This document shows, one piece after another, positions 30,648 through 40,226 of a stretch of 64,000 nt of DNA. The position numbers and the translations under genes are program-made. Where the stretch lies: NCBI RefSeq assembly GCF_028290435.1, contig NZ_JAQGJV010000078.1, forward strand, positions 1 to 64,000, given 5' to 3'. This stretch comes from Devosia sp. (lineage in GTDB: Bacteria; Pseudomonadota; Alphaproteobacteria; Rhizobiales; Devosiaceae). The first letter of the stretch is position 1. The number at the start of each line of letters is the position of its first letter. Below the pieces are notes generated by a model. That model made no database searches, was not told where the DNA came from, and saw only the letters and a list, made by a program, of their open reading frames with translations.

Positions 30648-32993
30648 TTGGCTTTTGAAATGAGCGACGCGACAGCACCGATTGAGGGCATTGGCAACAC
30701 GACGCCGACGACGCCCAAGCCACCACGGGCGCCGTTTTTTGCCGTGCAGAACAACCGTGCGCTGCGCATGCTCGGCCTCGTTGTGGTGCTGGCATCGGTG
30801 GCGATGTCGTCGATCTCGTTCCTGATCCTGTCCGGTACCACCAATATCGAGCCTTCGGCCGAAGTGTGGACCATCATCTGGATCGTCACTGGCGTGCTGG
30901 TGCTGCTGATGATCGCCTTGGTGGTGACCGAGGCCATGCTGCTGGTGCAAGCGCGGGCACAGAACCAGGCTGGCGCCGGGCTGCAAATCCGCATGGTGAC
31001 CATGTTCGCGCTGGTGGCAGCCGTTCCGGCGGTGATCGTGGCCGTGGTGGCGACCATCGCGCTCAACCAGGGGCTCGACCAGTGGTTCTCCGAACGCACC
31101 AGGGCCATGGTGGAAAGCTCGCGGCTGGTGGCGCGCTCCTACATGCTCGAACATGCGCAGGTGCTGCGTGACGATATCATCTGGGTTGCGACCGAGCTGG
31201 AGCAGGCGCGTGGCACCTTCGAATCGGATCGCGATCGCTATCAGCGCATCCTGACCGCGCTGGCGGTGACGCGCTCGCTGCCGTTTACCTCGCTGATCTC
31301 GCAAGACGGCGATACGCTGATGCGGGCGCAGATCAACGTACAGGGCGCCAGCCCGAAGCTGCCGAAGGGCATTACCCAGGGCGTGGTCGAGGGCACGCCA
31401 ACGGCAATCGCGCCCGGTTCGACCAATCTGGTCGGCTCGGTGGTCAAGCTGCGCGGCTACGACAATACGTTCCTGTTCGTCGCCCGGCCGGTGGATGCCG
31501 AAGTGCTCGAATATATGCGCCTAACCGACGAGAATATCACCGAATACCGCCAATATGCCTCCAATCGGCTGGTGTTCCAGATCACCTTCACCATCATGTA
31601 TGTGGGCCTCGCCGTGGTGCTGCTACTGGCGGCTTTGTGGATCGGTATCGCCCTGGCCAACCGCTTTGTTGATCCGATTCGAAACCTGATGATTGCGTCG
31701 AACCGGGTCAGCCAGGGCGACCTGGATGTGCAGGTGCCGGTGCAGGAGGGCAGGGGCGATTTTCGGGATTTATCCAGCCGCTTCAATCGCATGACGCAGC
31801 AGCTCAAGAGCCAGCGTGAGGCGCTGCTGAGCGCCAGCGAAATGAACGAGAAACGACGGCAATTTACCGAGGCCGTGGTGGAAGGCGTCTCGGCGGGCAT
31901 TATCGGGCTAGATCCGTTCGGGGCGGTGACGCTGGTCAATGCTCGCGCCTGCGAAATGTTGGGTCGCGACGAAATTGCCATGATGGGCGAGGCGATCGAG
32001 GAGGTTATGCCGCAACTGGCCCCAATCCTCGAACGCGCGCGCTCGGCACGGCGCGGGCAGGTGCGCGATCAAATCTATCTCGGCAACGAGACCGACCGGA
32101 AAACCTATCAGGTGCAGTTGACCCGCGAGGGCTCGATGACCGAGTCAAAAGGCTACGTGCTGACATTCGACGACATCACGGACCTCGAGTCGGCGCAGCG
32201 CACGAGCGCGTGGGCGGATGTGGCGCGCCGGATTGCCCATGAGATCAAGAACCCGCTGACCCCGATCCAGCTATCGGCCGAACGCCTGCGCCGGCGCTAC
32301 GGCACGCGGCTGGAGGACGATCGCGAGGTCTTCGACAAGTGCATTAACACCATCGTGCGCCAGGTGGGCGATATCGGCCGCATGGTCGATGAGTTCTCGG
32401 CGTTTGCGCGTATGCCCGAGGCGGCGCCCGAAGTGGCCGATCTGAGCGATACCGTGCGGCAGGCGGTGTTCCTGGAAAGCGTGCGACTGCCGGAAATCAG
32501 CATTCAGACCGAATTGCCGGAAATGCCGATCTACGCCTATTTCGATAGCCGGCTGATTTCGCAGAGTCTAACTAATCTTATCAAGAATGCGGTAGAAGCT
32601 TTTGAAGCCGTTGATATATCGGATTTCGGGCCTGCTATTCTCGTGCAGGGGCAGATTGAGGGTAACCATGCTAGAATTGCCGTATCGGACAATGGCAAGG
32701 GCTGGCCCAAGGATAATCGCCAGCGCCTGCTGGAACCCTATATGACGACCCGTGAAAAGGGGACTGGGCTCGGTCTGGCCATCGTGGCCAAGATCATCGA
32801 GCAACATGGTGGCCTGGTTGAACTGGTGGACGCCGAACCCGATGTGAATGGCCGTATCGGCGCCTGTGTCACCTTTACGCTGCCCCTGACTTCCCCCCAC
32901 AAGACATCGACTGACGGCGAGATTGCCGAGCGAACCGAGGCAATGATCGCCCAAATGGAGGAGCCGCTGCTGGCAGCGGTCGTGCACAAATAA
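30648..32993 (+). CDS. ntrY: Membrane sensor histidine kinase NtrY
   Basis: Sensor partner of NtrX. The 781 residues comprise an N-terminal membrane region with three or four TM helices (first at about 43-65), an extracytoplasmic segment, a last TM helix (VGLAVVLLLAALWIGIALA), HAMP, a PAS domain (TEAVVEGVSAGIIGLDPFGAV), the phosphoacceptor block [22 protein letters not shown] and an ATPase domain (NLIKNAVEAF, GTGLGLAIV). I chose the TTG at 30648 because GGAG lies seven bases before it; the ATG at 30660 is the alternative. Its stop overlaps the ntrX ATG (TAATG). Confidence 0.94.
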   Translation: MAFEMSDATAPIEGIGNTTPTTPKPPRAPFFAVQNNRALRMLGLVVVLASVAMSSISFLILSGTTNIEPSAEVWTIIWIVTGVLVLLMIALVVTEAMLLVQARAQNQAGAGLQIRMVTMFALVAAVPAVIVAVVATIALNQGLDQWFSERTRAMVESSRLVARSYMLEHAQVLRDDIIWVATELEQARGTFESDRDRYQRILTALAVTRSLPFTSLISQDGDTLMRAQINVQGASPKLPKGITQGVVEGTPTAIAPGSTNLVGSVVKLRGYDNTFLFVARPVDAEVLEYMRLTDENITEYRQYASNRLVFQITFTIMYVGLAVVLLLAALWIGIALANRFVDPIRNLMIASNRVSQGDLDVQVPVQEGRGDFRDLSSRFNRMTQQLKSQREALLSASEMNEKRRQFTEAVVEGVSAGIIGLDPFGAVTLVNARACEMLGRDEIAMMGEAIEEVMPQLAPILERARSARRGQVRDQIYLGNETDRKTYQVQLTREGSMTESKGYVLTFDDITDLESAQRTSAWADVARRIAHEIKNPLTPIQLSAERLRRRYGTRLEDDREVFDKCINTIVRQVGDIGRMVDEFSAFARMPEAAPEVADLSDTVRQAVFLESVRLPEISIQTELPEMPIYAYFDSRLISQSLTNLIKNAVEAFEAVDISDFGPAILVQGQIEGNHARIAVSDNGKGWPKDNRQRLLEPYMTTREKGTGLGLAIVAKIIEQHGGLVELVDAEPDVNGRIGACVTFTLPLTSPHKTSTDGEIAERTEAMIAQMEEPLLAAVVHK

Positions 32994-34375
32994 TGGCACT
33001 CGATATTCTGATCATCGACGACGAAGACGATATCCGCGACCTGATCGCCGGCATCCTTGAGGATGAGGGGTTTGAAACGCGACAGGCCCACGATGCCGAT
33101 AGCGGGCTCAACGAGATTGCGCGACGGCGGCCGAGTCTTGTCTTCCTCGATATCTGGATGCAGGGGTCGCGGCTCGACGGGCTGCAACTGCTCGACGTGT
33201 TCCAGAGCCAGCACCCGGACATGCCGGTCGTGATGATCTCTGGCCACGGTAACGTCGAGACTGCTGTGTCGGCGATCCGGCGCGGCGCTTACGACTATAT
33301 CGAGAAGCCATTCAAGATTGACCGACTGCTGCACATTACCCAGCGGGCGATGGAAGCGACGCGGCTGCGCAATGAGGTCGCCGAGCTCAAGGAACGCTCG
33401 TCGGCCAAGAGTGGCGATATGGTGGGTTCGTCCCCGGCGCTGCAGCAGGTGCGCGGTGTGATTGAGAAGTCGGCACCAACAAATTCGCGCATCTTTATCT
33501 CGGGGCCGTCGGGCGCCGGCAAGGGCTTGGTGGCCCGCCTGATCCACCAGCGCAGCCCGCGTGCGGACGCGCCGTTTGTCGAGATTAACGCCTCGCTGTA
33601 CGCGCCCGAGGAAGTGCCGGTGGTGCTGTTCGGCCGCGAAGTGCGCGAGAAAACCGGCACCTTGCGGGCGGAAGTCGGCGCGCTGGAGAAGGCGCATGGC
33701 GGCACGCTCTATCTGTCCGAAGTGACGACCTTGCCGGCGCAGACTCAGACGGCGCTATTGCGCACGCTGGTGGAGAACCGCTTCACCCGCGTTGGCGGCA
33801 CCCAGGCGGTGCCGATCGACGTGCGCATCATCGCCGCCAGCTCGCAGAACGTGGCGGCGCAGATCGAGGCGGGCGAGTTCCGAAGCGACCTGTTCCACCG
33901 CCTGTCGATCGTGCCCCTGCCGCTGACGCCGCTCAAAGAGCGCCGCGAGGACGTGCCGCCGCTGGTCAATGTGTTCATCGACCAGGTCTGCCGCATGCAT
34001 AATCTGCAGCGCCTGACGATTGGCGACGACGCCATGGCGGTGTTGCAGGCGCAGGAATGGCCGGGCAATGCGCGGCAATTGCGCAACTCGATTGAGCGGC
34101 TGTTGATTCTGATGAAGGACCAGCAGCCCGAGGACGGGATCATCACGGCGGCCATGTTACCGTCCGATATCGGCGAGGTGCTGCCCACAGTCGGGGACAC
34201 CGACGCTTCGGCGCACCTGATGAGCCTGCCGCTGCGCGACGCCCGCGAAGTGTTCGAACGGCAATATCTGGTGGCCCAGATCGAGCGGTTTGGCGGGAAC
34301 ATTTCCAAGACTGCGGAGTTCGTGGGAATGGAGCGCAGTGCCTTGCATCGCAAGATCAAATCGCTTGGTCTGTGA
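32993..34375 (+). CDS. ntrX: Response regulator NtrX, without the sigma-54 contact loop
   Basis: 460-residue NtrC-family regulator linked to nitrogen, redox and envelope control in alphaproteobacteria. Receiver domain with D53; AAA+ domain with Walker A GPSGAGKG (171-178); Fis-type helix-turn-helix at the C-terminus (NISKTAEFVGMERSALHRKI). Two features depart from NtrC: the GAFTGA loop is missing, the segment reading FGREVREKTGTLRAEVGALE, and the Walker B block reads GGTLYLSEV, with Ser in place of the metal-binding Asp. It is therefore unlikely to activate sigma-54 promoters and probably acts as a DNA-binding repressor or activator of other kinds. Confidence 0.94.
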   Translation: MALDILIIDDEDDIRDLIAGILEDEGFETRQAHDADSGLNEIARRRPSLVFLDIWMQGSRLDGLQLLDVFQSQHPDMPVVMISGHGNVETAVSAIRRGAYDYIEKPFKIDRLLHITQRAMEATRLRNEVAELKERSSAKSGDMVGSSPALQQVRGVIEKSAPTNSRIFISGPSGAGKGLVARLIHQRSPRADAPFVEINASLYAPEEVPVVLFGREVREKTGTLRAEVGALEKAHGGTLYLSEVTTLPAQTQTALLRTLVENRFTRVGGTQAVPIDVRIIAASSQNVAAQIEAGEFRSDLFHRLSIVPLPLTPLKERREDVPPLVNVFIDQVCRMHNLQRLTIGDDAMAVLQAQEWPGNARQLRNSIERLLILMKDQQPEDGIITAAMLPSDIGEVLPTVGDTDASAHLMSLPLRDAREVFERQYLVAQIERFGGNISKTAEFVGMERSALHRKIKSLGL

Positions 34376-34443
34376 GCGTACAGAAATATCGCCCGTGCCA
34401 TGCGTGGGGCGCGGGTAGGCAGTAAAAGTGTTCTGTGTAATAG

Positions 34444-34461
34444 TCGTTAGCGGTCTAACGA
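34444..34461. repeat. Inverted repeat upstream of hfq
   Basis: TCGTTAG and CTAACGA with a 4-base spacer in the 184-base gap between ntrX and hfq, about 100 bases before the hfq start. No T-run follows; an operator is as likely as a hairpin. Confidence 0.4.
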
Positions 34462-34559
34462 TTATGGACTGTGCGGGGGCAGGGCGGCTGTCCCCGGCGA
34501 GACCTGGCACTCCCAGGCAATGATAACAGCGGCATGCAATGCCGCGAGAAGAGGCCTCG

Positions 34560-34811
34560 ATGGCGAGTGAAAAACAACAAAATCTGCAAGATTCCTTCCT
34601 CAACCACGTTCGCAAGCAGAAGGTGCCGGTCACAATCTTCCTCGTGAACGGCGTCAAGTTGCAGGGTGTCATCACCTGGTTCGACAATTTCTGCCTGCTG
34701 TTGCGGCGCGATGCGCAATCGCAGCTTGTCTACAAGCACGCGATTTCGACCATCATGCCGGGCGCGCCGATCCAACTGTTCGATCCCGAACAGAACCAAG
34801 ATAGCGACTGA
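34560..34811 (+). CDS. hfq: RNA chaperone Hfq
   Basis: Hexameric Sm-like protein that pairs small RNAs with mRNAs. The ATG at 34560 behind AGAAGAGG gives 83 residues; the frame is open back to 34539 but that start lacks a ribosome binding site. Sm1 ([21 protein letters not shown]) and Sm2 ([12 protein letters not shown]) are typical, with the KH pair of the poly(U) site. It sits between ntrX and hflX as in most Hyphomicrobiales, though here no trkA lies between ntrX and hfq. Confidence 0.97.
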   Translation: MASEKQQNLQDSFLNHVRKQKVPVTIFLVNGVKLQGVITWFDNFCLLLRRDAQSQLVYKHAISTIMPGAPIQLFDPEQNQDSD

Positions 34812-34819
34812 TCCCAGCA

Positions 34820-36190
34820 ATGGATGACCACGACGACGACGAGGCCGCCGCACGGGGCGGCCCAAAGGCATTTATCGACCAGCAACAGCATGCGACCCGT
34901 GTGGGCCTCGTGGTCCCCGACGTGCGTGGTAACTTTTCGCAACACGGCATTGATGCGCGCAAGGCTGAATTCGAAGGACTGGCCGGAGCGATCCGCCTCG
35001 ATATCGTGTTTTCCGAAGTCATCAAGGTGCGCGAGGTCAAGCCGTCGACCTTCATCGGCGGCGGCCATACCGAGAGCCTCAAGGCTCGAGTGAAGGCCGA
35101 GGATATCGACCTGCTATTGGTGGATGCTTCGCTGACGGCTATTCAACAGCGCAATCTGGAGCAGGAAACCGGCGCCAAGGTGCTGGACCGCACGGCGCTG
35201 ATCCTGGAAATTTTCGGCGAGCGGGCGGCGACACGCGAAGGCGTGCTGCAGGTCGAACTCGCGCATCTGAATTATCAGAAGGGCCGTCTGGTGCGGTCCT
35301 GGACCCATCTGGAGCGCCAGCGCGGCAGCGGCGGCTACGGCTTCATGGGTGGTCCGGGCGAAACCCAGATCGAAAGCGATCGCCGGCAGATTACCGACCG
35401 CATCGTGCTGCTGGAAGACCGACTGGAGAAGGTCAAGAAGACCCGCGCCCAGCAACGTGCCAAGGGCAGCGATACACCGACCGTGGCTTTGGTCGGCTAT
35501 ACCAATGCCGGGAAATCCAGCATTTTCAATATGCTGACTGGGGCAGGGGTGTTCGCCGAGGATCTGCTGTTCGCGACCCTCGATACCACCGTGCGCAAGC
35601 TGGAACTGCCCCATGGGCGACAGATCATGCTGAGCGATACCGTCGGGTTCGTCGCCGATCTGCCGACCGATCTGGTGGCGGCCTTCCGCGCGACCTTGGA
35701 AGAAGTGCTGGACGCCGACATCATCCTGCACGTACGCGATGTGGCCAATGAGGATCATCTGGCTCAGGCGCTGGATGTGCTCAAGGTTCTGGGCGATCTC
35801 GGTGTTTCGACCGACACGACGCCGATCATCGAAGTTTGGAACAAGATCGACCTGTTACCCGCCACCGATGATCCGGATGGGCTGCTGAATACGGCCAAGC
35901 CGATCGGCAAGGTGTCGGCCGTGGTGCCGGTTTCAGCCAAGACCGGGCAGGGGCTGGATCAGCTCAAGCTCGCCATTGAGGCGGGCCTCGCCGAGAAGAG
36001 CCGGACCTATCATGTGCACGTGCCACACAGTGCCGGAGCGGACATTGGCTGGCTGCATAGCCATGCCGAGATCATTTCGCGTGACGAGCCGAACGAAAAA
36101 GGCAGCGGCTTTGTTGTGCGCATTGAGCCGCGGCAGAAGACTGCGTTTCTTGAACGGTTCAACGGCCGGATCGAGAGTTCGGACGCCTAA
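34820..36190 (+). CDS. hflX: GTPase HflX
   Basis: Ribosome-associated GTPase that splits stalled ribosomes under stress. The 456 residues show the glycine-rich linker GSGGYGFMGGPGETQIESDR (about 169-188), G1 GYTNAGKS (226-233), G3 DTVGF, G4 NKID and a C-terminal domain. The N-terminal ATP-binding HflX domain occupies about 25-200. It follows hfq by 8 bases and is probably co-transcribed. Its TAA overlaps the TAG of convergent mazG by four bases. Confidence 0.95.
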   Translation: MDDHDDDEAAARGGPKAFIDQQQHATRVGLVVPDVRGNFSQHGIDARKAEFEGLAGAIRLDIVFSEVIKVREVKPSTFIGGGHTESLKARVKAEDIDLLLVDASLTAIQQRNLEQETGAKVLDRTALILEIFGERAATREGVLQVELAHLNYQKGRLVRSWTHLERQRGSGGYGFMGGPGETQIESDRRQITDRIVLLEDRLEKVKKTRAQQRAKGSDTPTVALVGYTNAGKSSIFNMLTGAGVFAEDLLFATLDTTVRKLELPHGRQIMLSDTVGFVADLPTDLVAAFRATLEEVLDADIILHVRDVANEDHLAQALDVLKVLGDLGVSTDTTPIIEVWNKIDLLPATDDPDGLLNTAKPIGKVSAVVPVSAKTGQGLDQLKLAIEAGLAEKSRTYHVHVPHSAGADIGWLHSHAEIISRDEPNEKGSGFVVRIEPRQKTAFLERFNGRIESSDA

Positions 36191-36996
36191 CCTTTATCCG
36201 CCGCTCGAATTTCGTTCCAGTAGCCATCGAGCCGGTCGAGGCCAGCCGCCTCGATCGCCACGCCGTCTCCGCGAGCTCGCGCTTCGACGTGGTGAAACCG
36301 CCGAGTGAACTTCTGGTTGGCATCGCGCAGGGCGGCTTCGGCATCGACGCCGGCGTGGCGCGCCAGATTGGCGACGGCGAAGAGCAGGTCGCCGATTTCC
36401 TCGTGCGTGGCGGCAGCGTCGCCTGAGGCTGCGGCTTCAGAGACTTCGGCCAGTTCCTCGGTGACCTTGGCCGCGACGGCGGCGAGATCGGGCCAGTCGA
36501 AGCCGACGCGGGCGGCGCGCTTGGTCAGCTTTTCAGCGCGGGCAAGTGCGGGCAGCGTGGCAGCGACGTCGTCGAGAACCGAGGGAACGGTATCGCCTTT
36601 GCGTGCGGCCTTGGCGGCGCGTTCCTCGACCTTGATGGCTTCCCAACGGCCCTGCGCGGCTTGTGCATCATTGGCATCGAGATCGCCGAAGACGTGGGGA
36701 TGGCGACGGATCAGCTTTTCGGTGATGCCATAGATGACGTCGCCGATATCGAAGTGGGCGGCCTCGCTGGCCATCTGCGCGTGGTAGATCGGCTGCAGCA
36801 GCAGATCACCGAGTTCCTCGCGCAGGTCGGCAAAATCCTGGCGCTCGATAGCATCGGCGACCTCGTAGGCTTCCTCTATGGTGTAGTGGCGGATGGTGGA
36901 AAAGTCCTGCACCAGATCCCAGGGGCAGCCGCCGACGGGATTGCGCAAGGCGGCCATGATTTCGATCAGACGGGAAATATCGCGGGAGGGCTGCAT
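36187..36996 (-). CDS. mazG: Nucleoside triphosphate pyrophosphohydrolase MazG
   Basis: House-cleaning enzyme hydrolysing (d)NTPs to monophosphates and possibly lowering ppGpp in starvation. The 269-residue protein has the two MazG repeats: the N-terminal one with EEAYEVADAIERQDFADLRE followed by ELGDLLLQ, and the C-terminal one with EELAEVSEAA and EEIGDLLFAVANLARH, each carrying the EExxE...ExxD metal site. Its length matches full-size MazG. It is convergent with hflX. Confidence 0.95.
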   Translation of the reverse strand: MQPSRDISRLIEIMAALRNPVGGCPWDLVQDFSTIRHYTIEEAYEVADAIERQDFADLREELGDLLLQPIYHAQMASEAAHFDIGDVIYGITEKLIRRHPHVFGDLDANDAQAAQGRWEAIKVEERAAKAARKGDTVPSVLDDVAATLPALARAEKLTKRAARVGFDWPDLAAVAAKVTEELAEVSEAAASGDAAATHEEIGDLLFAVANLARHAGVDAEAALRDANQKFTRRFHHVEARARGDGVAIEAAGLDRLDGYWNEIRAADKG

Positions 36997-37077
36997 GGCG
37001 GGCTCGATGATGGAATCGGTGAGCCGAGCTTAGCAAGGGTGCCGGAGCATGTCGTCAGCGCGGTACCTCAACCGGCC

Positions 37078-37761
37078 CTAAGCGGTCGCCTGATTGATCA
37101 AGCCGGTCCGGGCCGAGGCGATGTGCCGGCGCATCAAAAGTTCTGATAGTTCTGCGTCGCGATCGGCTATGGCCTCCACGATACGCTCGTGTTCGGCGAG
37201 AGCGCGTTGGGCGCGACCTGGGACGATCCGATGCCGCATGCGGTACAGCCGGAACAGCGTGTAGTATTCTCCACACAGCAGGTCGAACAGATGCTGGTTG
37301 CGCCCGATGCGGGCGACCATGAAGTGAAAATCGGAATTTGCCGTCGCCTGCCAATAGACCATGGCGTCCGGCTTGGAGAGCGCTTGGCGATGGCCCGCGA
37401 GCATCGTCCTGAGATCTTCGATTTCCGCATCAGTGGCGTTGTCGGCGGCGTGGCGGGCGGCCAGCCCCTCCAACACCTCACGGATCGTGAAAAGCTCCAG
37501 CGCGTCCTCGGGAGTCGGCACCACGACGCGCACGCCCTGGCGCGGGGCGCTGGTGACGAGCTTGCGCTCTTCCAGCCGCCGGATCGCCTCCCGGACGGGG
37601 CCGCGGCTCACGCCATATTGCGCTGCGAGCCGCGGTTCGCTGAGCTTTGAGCCCGGGGCGAACGTCCCCATGACGATGGCTTCGCTGAGCTGGTCGAAAA
37701 GTTGGTCGGTGAGCAGCCGGTCGTCAGCCGGGTCGTGCTTTTCGTCGGCTAATGTGCTCAC
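37078..37761 (-). CDS. GntR-family (FCD/FadR-type) regulator of the tct operon
   Basis: 227-residue transcription factor: winged helix-turn-helix at about 17-85 (recognition helix in YGVSRGPVREAIRRLEERKLV) and an FCD ligand-binding domain at about 95-220 with the histidine/aspartate pattern of metal-binding FCD proteins. It is the last gene of the minus-strand unit tctC-tctB-tctA-mmgE/prpD-lyase, 12 bases after the lyase. Regulators of this type usually control the adjacent catabolic genes and respond to a pathway carboxylate. Its likely operators are the palindromes at 43260 and 43322; that link is inference. Confidence 0.9.
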   Translation of the reverse strand: MSTLADEKHDPADDRLLTDQLFDQLSEAIVMGTFAPGSKLSEPRLAAQYGVSRGPVREAIRRLEERKLVTSAPRQGVRVVVPTPEDALELFTIREVLEGLAARHAADNATDAEIEDLRTMLAGHRQALSKPDAMVYWQATANSDFHFMVARIGRNQHLFDLLCGEYYTLFRLYRMRHRIVPGRAQRALAEHERIVEAIADRDAELSELLMRRHIASARTGLINQATA

Positions 37762-37773
37762 CGTTGCAATCCT

Positions 37774-38652
37774 CTAGTCCCTGGTTGCGTAACGTTTTTC
37801 CAGCTCGTCGAACAGCGGCTTGTTCACGAGCCGCTGGCGCTCCTTGAAGCTGGCAACCGGACCGGTTTCGTCCAGGCTGCCATTGCTTTTGAGCTGGCCG
37901 AGCGCCGCCTGCATGCCATAGATCGCGCCCTGTAGCGCCACATTGGCGTACAGCACCAGTGAAAAGCCCATCCGGTCCAGCTCTTCGAGCCCCAGGATCG
38001 GGGTGCGCCCGCCGACGACCAGATTGACCAGTTGGGGCGTATTCTTGAGTTGGGCGGGGATGCTGCGGATTTCCTCAATGCTCTCGGGAGCTTCGACGAA
38101 GGTGATGTCGGCTCCGTCCTCGATAAAGGCCTGCGCGCGCTCGATTGCCGCAGCAAAGCCCTGCGTCGCGCGGGCGTCAGTGCGGGCGATGATCAGCAGG
38201 TTGGGGTCCTGCCGCGCATCCACCGCAGCCTTGATACGGCTGCGTGCCTCGCCCAGATCGACCACGTCCTTACCCGCAAAATGGCCGCATCGCTTGGGAT
38301 TGACCTGGTCCTCCAACTGGATGGCGCTGGCGCCGGCCCGCTCGAGCGTGCGGATGGTGTGGCGCACGTTGAGGGCGTTGCCGAAGCCGGTATCGGCATC
38401 GACAACGATGGGCAGGTCCGTGGCGTCGCGGATGGTGGACGTATGCTGGGCGATTTCGGGCAGGCTGACAAAGCCTAAGTCCGGCATGCCCAGATAAGTG
38501 TTGGTGAGACCTGCGCCCGACAGATAGATCGCCTCGAAACCCAGATCGGCAATGATGCGGGCAGCCAGCGCGTTGGCCGCTCCCGGCATCAGCACGGCGC
38601 CGCCCTTGTCCAGGCGCGCGCGGAAGGCTTGGTTGATTTCGTGGTTGAGCAT
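37774..38652 (-). CDS. Isocitrate lyase/PEP mutase family lyase (methylisocitrate lyase-like)
   Basis: 292-residue (beta/alpha)8-barrel lyase. The metal-binding VDADTGFGN (84-92) and the catalytic-loop cysteine in PKRCGHFAGK (C122) place it with C-C bond lyases such as 2-methylisocitrate lyase (PrpB) and 2,3-dimethylmalate lyase, not with PEP mutase or phosphonopyruvate hydrolase, which lack this cysteine. It would cleave a 2-hydroxy di- or tricarboxylate to pyruvate (or glyoxylate) plus another acid. It lies three bases from the MmgE/PrpD gene. No methylcitrate synthase is near, so the substrate is probably imported and the prpB name is withheld. Confidence 0.88.
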   Translation of the reverse strand: MLNHEINQAFRARLDKGGAVLMPGAANALAARIIADLGFEAIYLSGAGLTNTYLGMPDLGFVSLPEIAQHTSTIRDATDLPIVVDADTGFGNALNVRHTIRTLERAGASAIQLEDQVNPKRCGHFAGKDVVDLGEARSRIKAAVDARQDPNLLIIARTDARATQGFAAAIERAQAFIEDGADITFVEAPESIEEIRSIPAQLKNTPQLVNLVVGGRTPILGLEELDRMGFSLVLYANVALQGAIYGMQAALGQLKSNGSLDETGPVASFKERQRLVNKPLFDELEKRYATRD

Positions 38653-38655
38653 GGT

Positions 38656-40179
38656 CTAGTCCAGTCCGCGGTCGAAAATGCCCTGGCCGGTGGGCTTGGA
38701 AGGAATGACCGAACCGCCCGGCAAGGCGGGCACCAGGCCATCGAGCGCTTTGGCGGGCAGGGCGGTGAAGCCCTTGGCGGCGGCCAGGAACGCCTGGCGT
38801 TCGGAGGCGCCCAGCGTGTCGCGGGTCAGCGTTTCGAATTTTCCGGCATAGTCGGGCCAGGTCCAGGGATGGGCGCCATTGGGATGGGCGTCGGCAACGG
38901 CGCGCTCGCCCACGATGGTGGTGCCGTCCAGCATCGTCACGACGATCTTGCCGCCGAAGGCCCGCTTGTCCGGGTCGACCTCAAGATAGCGTCGCGTCCA
39001 TTCGGGATCTTCGACAGTGGTGATCTTGTGCCACAGCGCCACGGTCGATGGCGTACGGGCCCGTTCGCGGGCATAGCTGTCGACATGGTGCCATCTGCGG
39101 TCTTCGAGCGCGACGGCAAGAATATACATGATCGAATGATCCAGCGTTTCGCGGCTGGCTTCGGGATCGCTCTTCTGCGGGTCGTTGGCGCCCGTGCCGA
39201 TCACGTTATGGGTGTGATGGCTGGTTTCGAGCAGCACCGATTTAACCTGGCTGAGATCGCCGATCTGACCTGACAGGTCGATGGCAAGGTCGATCAGGGC
39301 CTGCGCCTGGTACTCGGCCGAGTGCGCCTTGGTATAAGTTTCCAGAATCTGGCGTGGGCTCTCGCCGGGCGCCGGCAGGCTGACGCTATAGCGCTCGTCC
39401 CTCCCGCCCAGCATCCAGGCCAGCACGGATTCCTCGCCCTCATAGATTGGCGATGGCGATGCTTCCCCGCGCATGGCGCGGTCGATGCACTCGATGGCCA
39501 GCTTGCCCGAAAAGCCGGGCACATAGGCCTTCCACGAACTGATCTCGCCCTTGCGCGACTGTCGGGTTGAAAACGCCAGGTGCACTGCCTGGTTGACCGC
39601 CTGGTAGATCACCTCGGTGGAAAGACCCAACATGGCGCCGATGCCGGCGGTGGTGGCCGGTGCCAGGTGCGCGACGTGGTCCTTCTTGTACTTATGCAGC
39701 GAGATCGCCTTCACCAGGGCGACATGAACCTCGTAAGCCACAGCGGCGCCCCTCGCCAGCGCCGCGCCGTCGAGGCCCATCTGCTGGGCGACGGCGATCA
39801 GCGGCGACAGGGAGTCGCCGGGATGGGAATAGTCGGCAGCCAGGAACGTGTCATGGAAGTCGAGTTCGCGCACGGCGGTAGCATTGGCCCAGGCGGCCCA
39901 TTCGGCATCCACCCGGCTCGATGCATCCAATCCGTAGAGGGTAGCGCCGCCCTTGCGTGGATGCGCCAGCGCCATGGAGCGGGCCGCCGCGACCGGAGCC
40001 CGGTTGATGGCGGCCAGGGCCACGCTGGCATTGTCCACGATCCTGCAGGCGATCATCTCGCGCACGTCGGCGTCGATTGGCCCGCAATGGGCGGCAAATT
40101 CGGCGATGTGCCAGGCGAGCTGCTGCTGGCGGGGCAGATTGGCGGCGGAGGCGTGAACCTTGACGTCGTAGGTCTTCAT
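38656..40179 (-). CDS. MmgE/PrpD-family protein
   Basis: 507-residue member of the family that includes 2-methylcitrate dehydratase (PrpD), cis-aconitate decarboxylase and iminodisuccinate epimerase. The two-domain layout is normal: a helical N-terminal domain (AWHIAEFAAHCGPIDADV, WANATAVRELDFHDTFLAADYSHPGD) and a C-terminal alpha/beta domain. The HDTF...HPGD region, where catalytic residues of the family cluster, is intact. I chose the ATG at 40179 because the AAGGA lies directly against the other ATG at 40191. The reaction is uncertain: dehydration, epimerisation and decarboxylation are all possible. Confidence 0.87.
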   Translation of the reverse strand: MKTYDVKVHASAANLPRQQQLAWHIAEFAAHCGPIDADVREMIACRIVDNASVALAAINRAPVAAARSMALAHPRKGGATLYGLDASSRVDAEWAAWANATAVRELDFHDTFLAADYSHPGDSLSPLIAVAQQMGLDGAALARGAAVAYEVHVALVKAISLHKYKKDHVAHLAPATTAGIGAMLGLSTEVIYQAVNQAVHLAFSTRQSRKGEISSWKAYVPGFSGKLAIECIDRAMRGEASPSPIYEGEESVLAWMLGGRDERYSVSLPAPGESPRQILETYTKAHSAEYQAQALIDLAIDLSGQIGDLSQVKSVLLETSHHTHNVIGTGANDPQKSDPEASRETLDHSIMYILAVALEDRRWHHVDSYARERARTPSTVALWHKITTVEDPEWTRRYLEVDPDKRAFGGKIVVTMLDGTTIVGERAVADAHPNGAHPWTWPDYAGKFETLTRDTLGASERQAFLAAAKGFTALPAKALDGLVPALPGGSVIPSKPTGQGIFDRGLD

Positions 40180-40226
40180 AGTCGATGGCATTCCTTAGTC
40201 GAAGTGAAACAGGGCCCTAGGGCCGT

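Noticed and set aside
37774-40179. Calling the lyase and the MmgE/PrpD protein a 2-methylcitrate cycle (prpB, prpD)
   Set aside because: No methylcitrate synthase or propionyl-CoA gene is nearby, and the pair is tied to a carboxylate importer. The families contain several other activities, so the gene names would overstate the evidence.
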